In this document: one piece after another, positions 62,430 to 64,000 of the stretch | How the letters are laid out: each line of letters starts with the position of its first letter | Numbering within the stretch: the first letter of the stretch is position 1 | Origin: Odontesthes bonariensis | Taxonomy: Eukaryota > Chordata > Actinopteri > Atheriniformes > Atherinopsidae | Direction of reading: 5' to 3' | Assembly (NCBI RefSeq): GCF_027942865.1 | Contig: NC_134522.1 | Span: 36,431,649 to 36,495,648 of the forward strand | DNA length: 64,000 nucleotides | The notes under the pieces: model-generated | Told to the model about the DNA's origin: nothing | What the model saw: the letters and a program-made list of their open reading frames with translations, nothing else | Databases searched by the model: none | Position numbers and translations under genes: made by a program

Positions 62430-63020
62430 GCTCTCAGGTGGCATAGGGGCCGCCAGTCAAGTCAAAATCTCAGTGGTGGATTCCATCCCCTCCACCCTTT
62501 AAGAATACAGAGGAATGGATAAGTCTCCCTCTTGGCCTTACTCCATTTTAGTGCTGCACATGGAGTACGGGGTCTCTCTTCTTTTAGGTTAGGAGAGCAG
62601 TGGTCATCTAGCCCCCCAAATGACTACTCCATGATTCTGAAAGGTAGAGCCCCATCTCAGGCCACCTGTCAGAATGCTATGCAGAAGTCTGTGTACGGTT
62701 ATGAGTGGAATGATCCAGGTAACACTCTCTGGTGTGTTCCCAGTGGACAGACTGGAGCTGCAGGTAGTATGTGAGTACGTGTAAGTTCAGGATGTATAGA
62801 GACATTTAAAGGCAAAGCACCGAACATTTGAGCATTGATACACGTGGAAGCAACCTGACCCATGTTCTGTGCTCTTTGTTCCTTGATGTTTTCATCAAAC
62901 CTCCTTCAGCCTAACTAAGCTTTTCATGGTTGAGTGGTTTCTGACTCTGACTGTTACCAACGACTTTCCATGAAAAGTTTCTCCTCACATGGCTTACAGA
63001 GACAAACAGCCACACATTTA
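62430..63020. other. Spacer, nothing recognised
   Basis: No repeat terminus, RNA gene or supported exon. Confidence 0.4.
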
Positions 63021-63025
63021 CACAC

Positions 63026-63415
63026 TTAAGCCCAATTCGCACGGGATAAGTATTACCTATGGATCACTGGTAATTCGCAACTACCCCCGCACCTCTGTAA
63101 TTTTTTGTGGCGCATTCGGACGGGACAAGCAAAAGTCTGTAATTTACTGAAATCACAGACATCATGAGCGGATATTCCGTAATTGTCGTAACTTCCTGTT
63201 TTGCCCCGTTGTACCTGGTTGTGCACATAGGTTGAACACACAGGTGTGCGTTCAGACGGGACTTAAATTACCACAGGATGTCTGTGTTTCGCTGAAATAC
63301 AGTAGGTAATTCGCGGCGGAATTATTACCCCACAAATCACGGACATGGCGCATTCGCACAGGACTAAGAACTCAGACATTCTCCGCAATTATTCCGAATT
63401 ACGGGGGGTCCATAA
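63026..63415. repeat. MITE-like repeat with ATTCGCACGGGA motifs
   Basis: Begins ttaagcccaattcgcacggg and repeats variants of the motif four times: aattcgcacgggataag, cattcggacgggacaag, gttcagacgggacttaa and cattcgcacaggactaag. The spacing is 75-125 bases. The right terminus seems to be lost where the next LINE begins. Confidence 0.6.
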
Positions 63416-63419
63416 ATCA

Positions 63420-64000
63420 AAATCAAATCAAATTTATTTGTATAGCACATTTCATGTACAAACAGTTCAAAGTGCTTTACATAAAATAAAAGCATTGCAG
63501 CAGGGAGTGCAAGAAGCATTAAAAATACATAAAAGAATATAAAGAGAAACAAATAAAATAATTTAAATGAATTTAAAATCAGGCAACAGTCTAGATAAGT
63601 TAAAAGATATCATACAGATTTCATGCATAGACACATGAGAAAAGAAATGTTTTTAAGCTGGATTTAAAAATGTCTACATTCGGTGAAAGTTTAATCTCCA
63701 CTGGCAGTTTGTTCCACTTGTTTGCAGCATAACAGCTAAATGCTGCTTCTCCATGTTTAGTCTGGACTCTGGACTGGACCAGCTGACCTGAGTCCTTGGA
63801 TCTAAGAGCTCTGCTGGCTTTATATTCTCTGAACATATCACAGATGTATTTTGGGCCTAAACCGTTCTGGGATTTGTAAACCATCAGCAGGCTGTTAAAA
63901 TCTATTCTATGACTGACTAGAAGCCAGAGTAAAGATTTTAAAACTGCTGTGATGTGTTCAGATCTCTTAGTCCGGGTTAAAACTCTAGCAGCAGCGTTCT
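63420..64000 (-). mobile_element. LINE 3' end, continues beyond the window
   Basis: The minus-strand frame 63884-63621 reads MVYKSQNGLGPKYICDMF then R.LRS.DSGQL...RVQTKHGEAAFSCYAANKWNKLPVEIK and ends FLFSCVYA, the C-terminal block of L2/RTE-like fish LINEs. The 3' UTR reaches the terminal (aatc)n-like end at 63415-63435. The upstream coding part lies past base 64000. Confidence 0.85.

Overview
The window is nuclear DNA of a teleost fish. The single host protein gene is an intact, intron-containing dyskerin gene (dkc1). Nearly everything else is a dense, deeply nested collection of transposable elements of the types usual in percomorph-like fish genomes: Rex1/L2/L1-type LINEs, a tRNA-derived SINE, Ty3/Gypsy, DIRS-like, Penelope-like, hAT, Tc1/mariner, PIF/Harbinger-like and TTAA-inserting elements. 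Nothing bacterial or viral in organisation was seen.

Region by region. 1-12.75 kb is one uninterrupted satellite of a 14-bp unit, roughly 900 copies. It lacks stop codons in most frames, so it produces very long but meaningless open frames on both strands. 12.75-24 kb holds a small hAT remnant, a SINE and a Penelope-like element whose reverse-transcriptase tail and GIY-YIG endonuclease are now 4.4 kb apart. They are separated by a 'tagctgcaagcagc' repeat that contains a TTAA-flanked element, which itself contains long inverted arms and exon-like segments. 22.4-28.8 kb is a 165-bp-unit repeat split by a LINE and by a nearly intact Gypsy retrotransposon on the minus strand (two LTRs, tRNA-Trp-type primer site, gag, pol with one stop, 4-bp target duplication). 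28.8-33.6 kb has LINE and Tc1 remnants and an (ATCT)n tract.

33.69-38.71 kb is dkc1: 15 coding exons, 500 codons, TruB-type pseudouridine synthase plus PUA domain. Three of its introns hold sequences with the architecture of small nucleolar RNAs: two H/ACA candidates (introns 8 and 12) and one C/D candidate (intron 10). This fits the gene's role, because dyskerin is the enzyme of H/ACA snoRNPs. 39.2-42.8 kb is a nest of DNA transposons with intact target duplications. 44.5-49.4 kb is a series of non-autonomous DNA transposons (hAT with a nested TA-flanked element, a TTA-flanked MITE, a TTAA element). 50.7-57.0 kb is a TTGACATA-type minisatellite split by a 5-kb DIRS-like tyrosine-recombinase element and by a Rex1-type LINE. 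57.6-59.9 kb is a nearly full L2-type LINE ORF. 60-64 kb has an L1-type remnant, a CCAAT-rich promoter-like stretch, a MITE and the 3' end of another LINE that runs off the window.

The most unusual signal is a DNA-transposon family seen twice (39.5-40.05 kb and 54.35-54.92 kb). Each copy has its own perfect 9-bp target duplication, and each carries the N-terminal Walker A part of a RecQ-like helicase. This looks like a mobile element that moves a helicase fragment.
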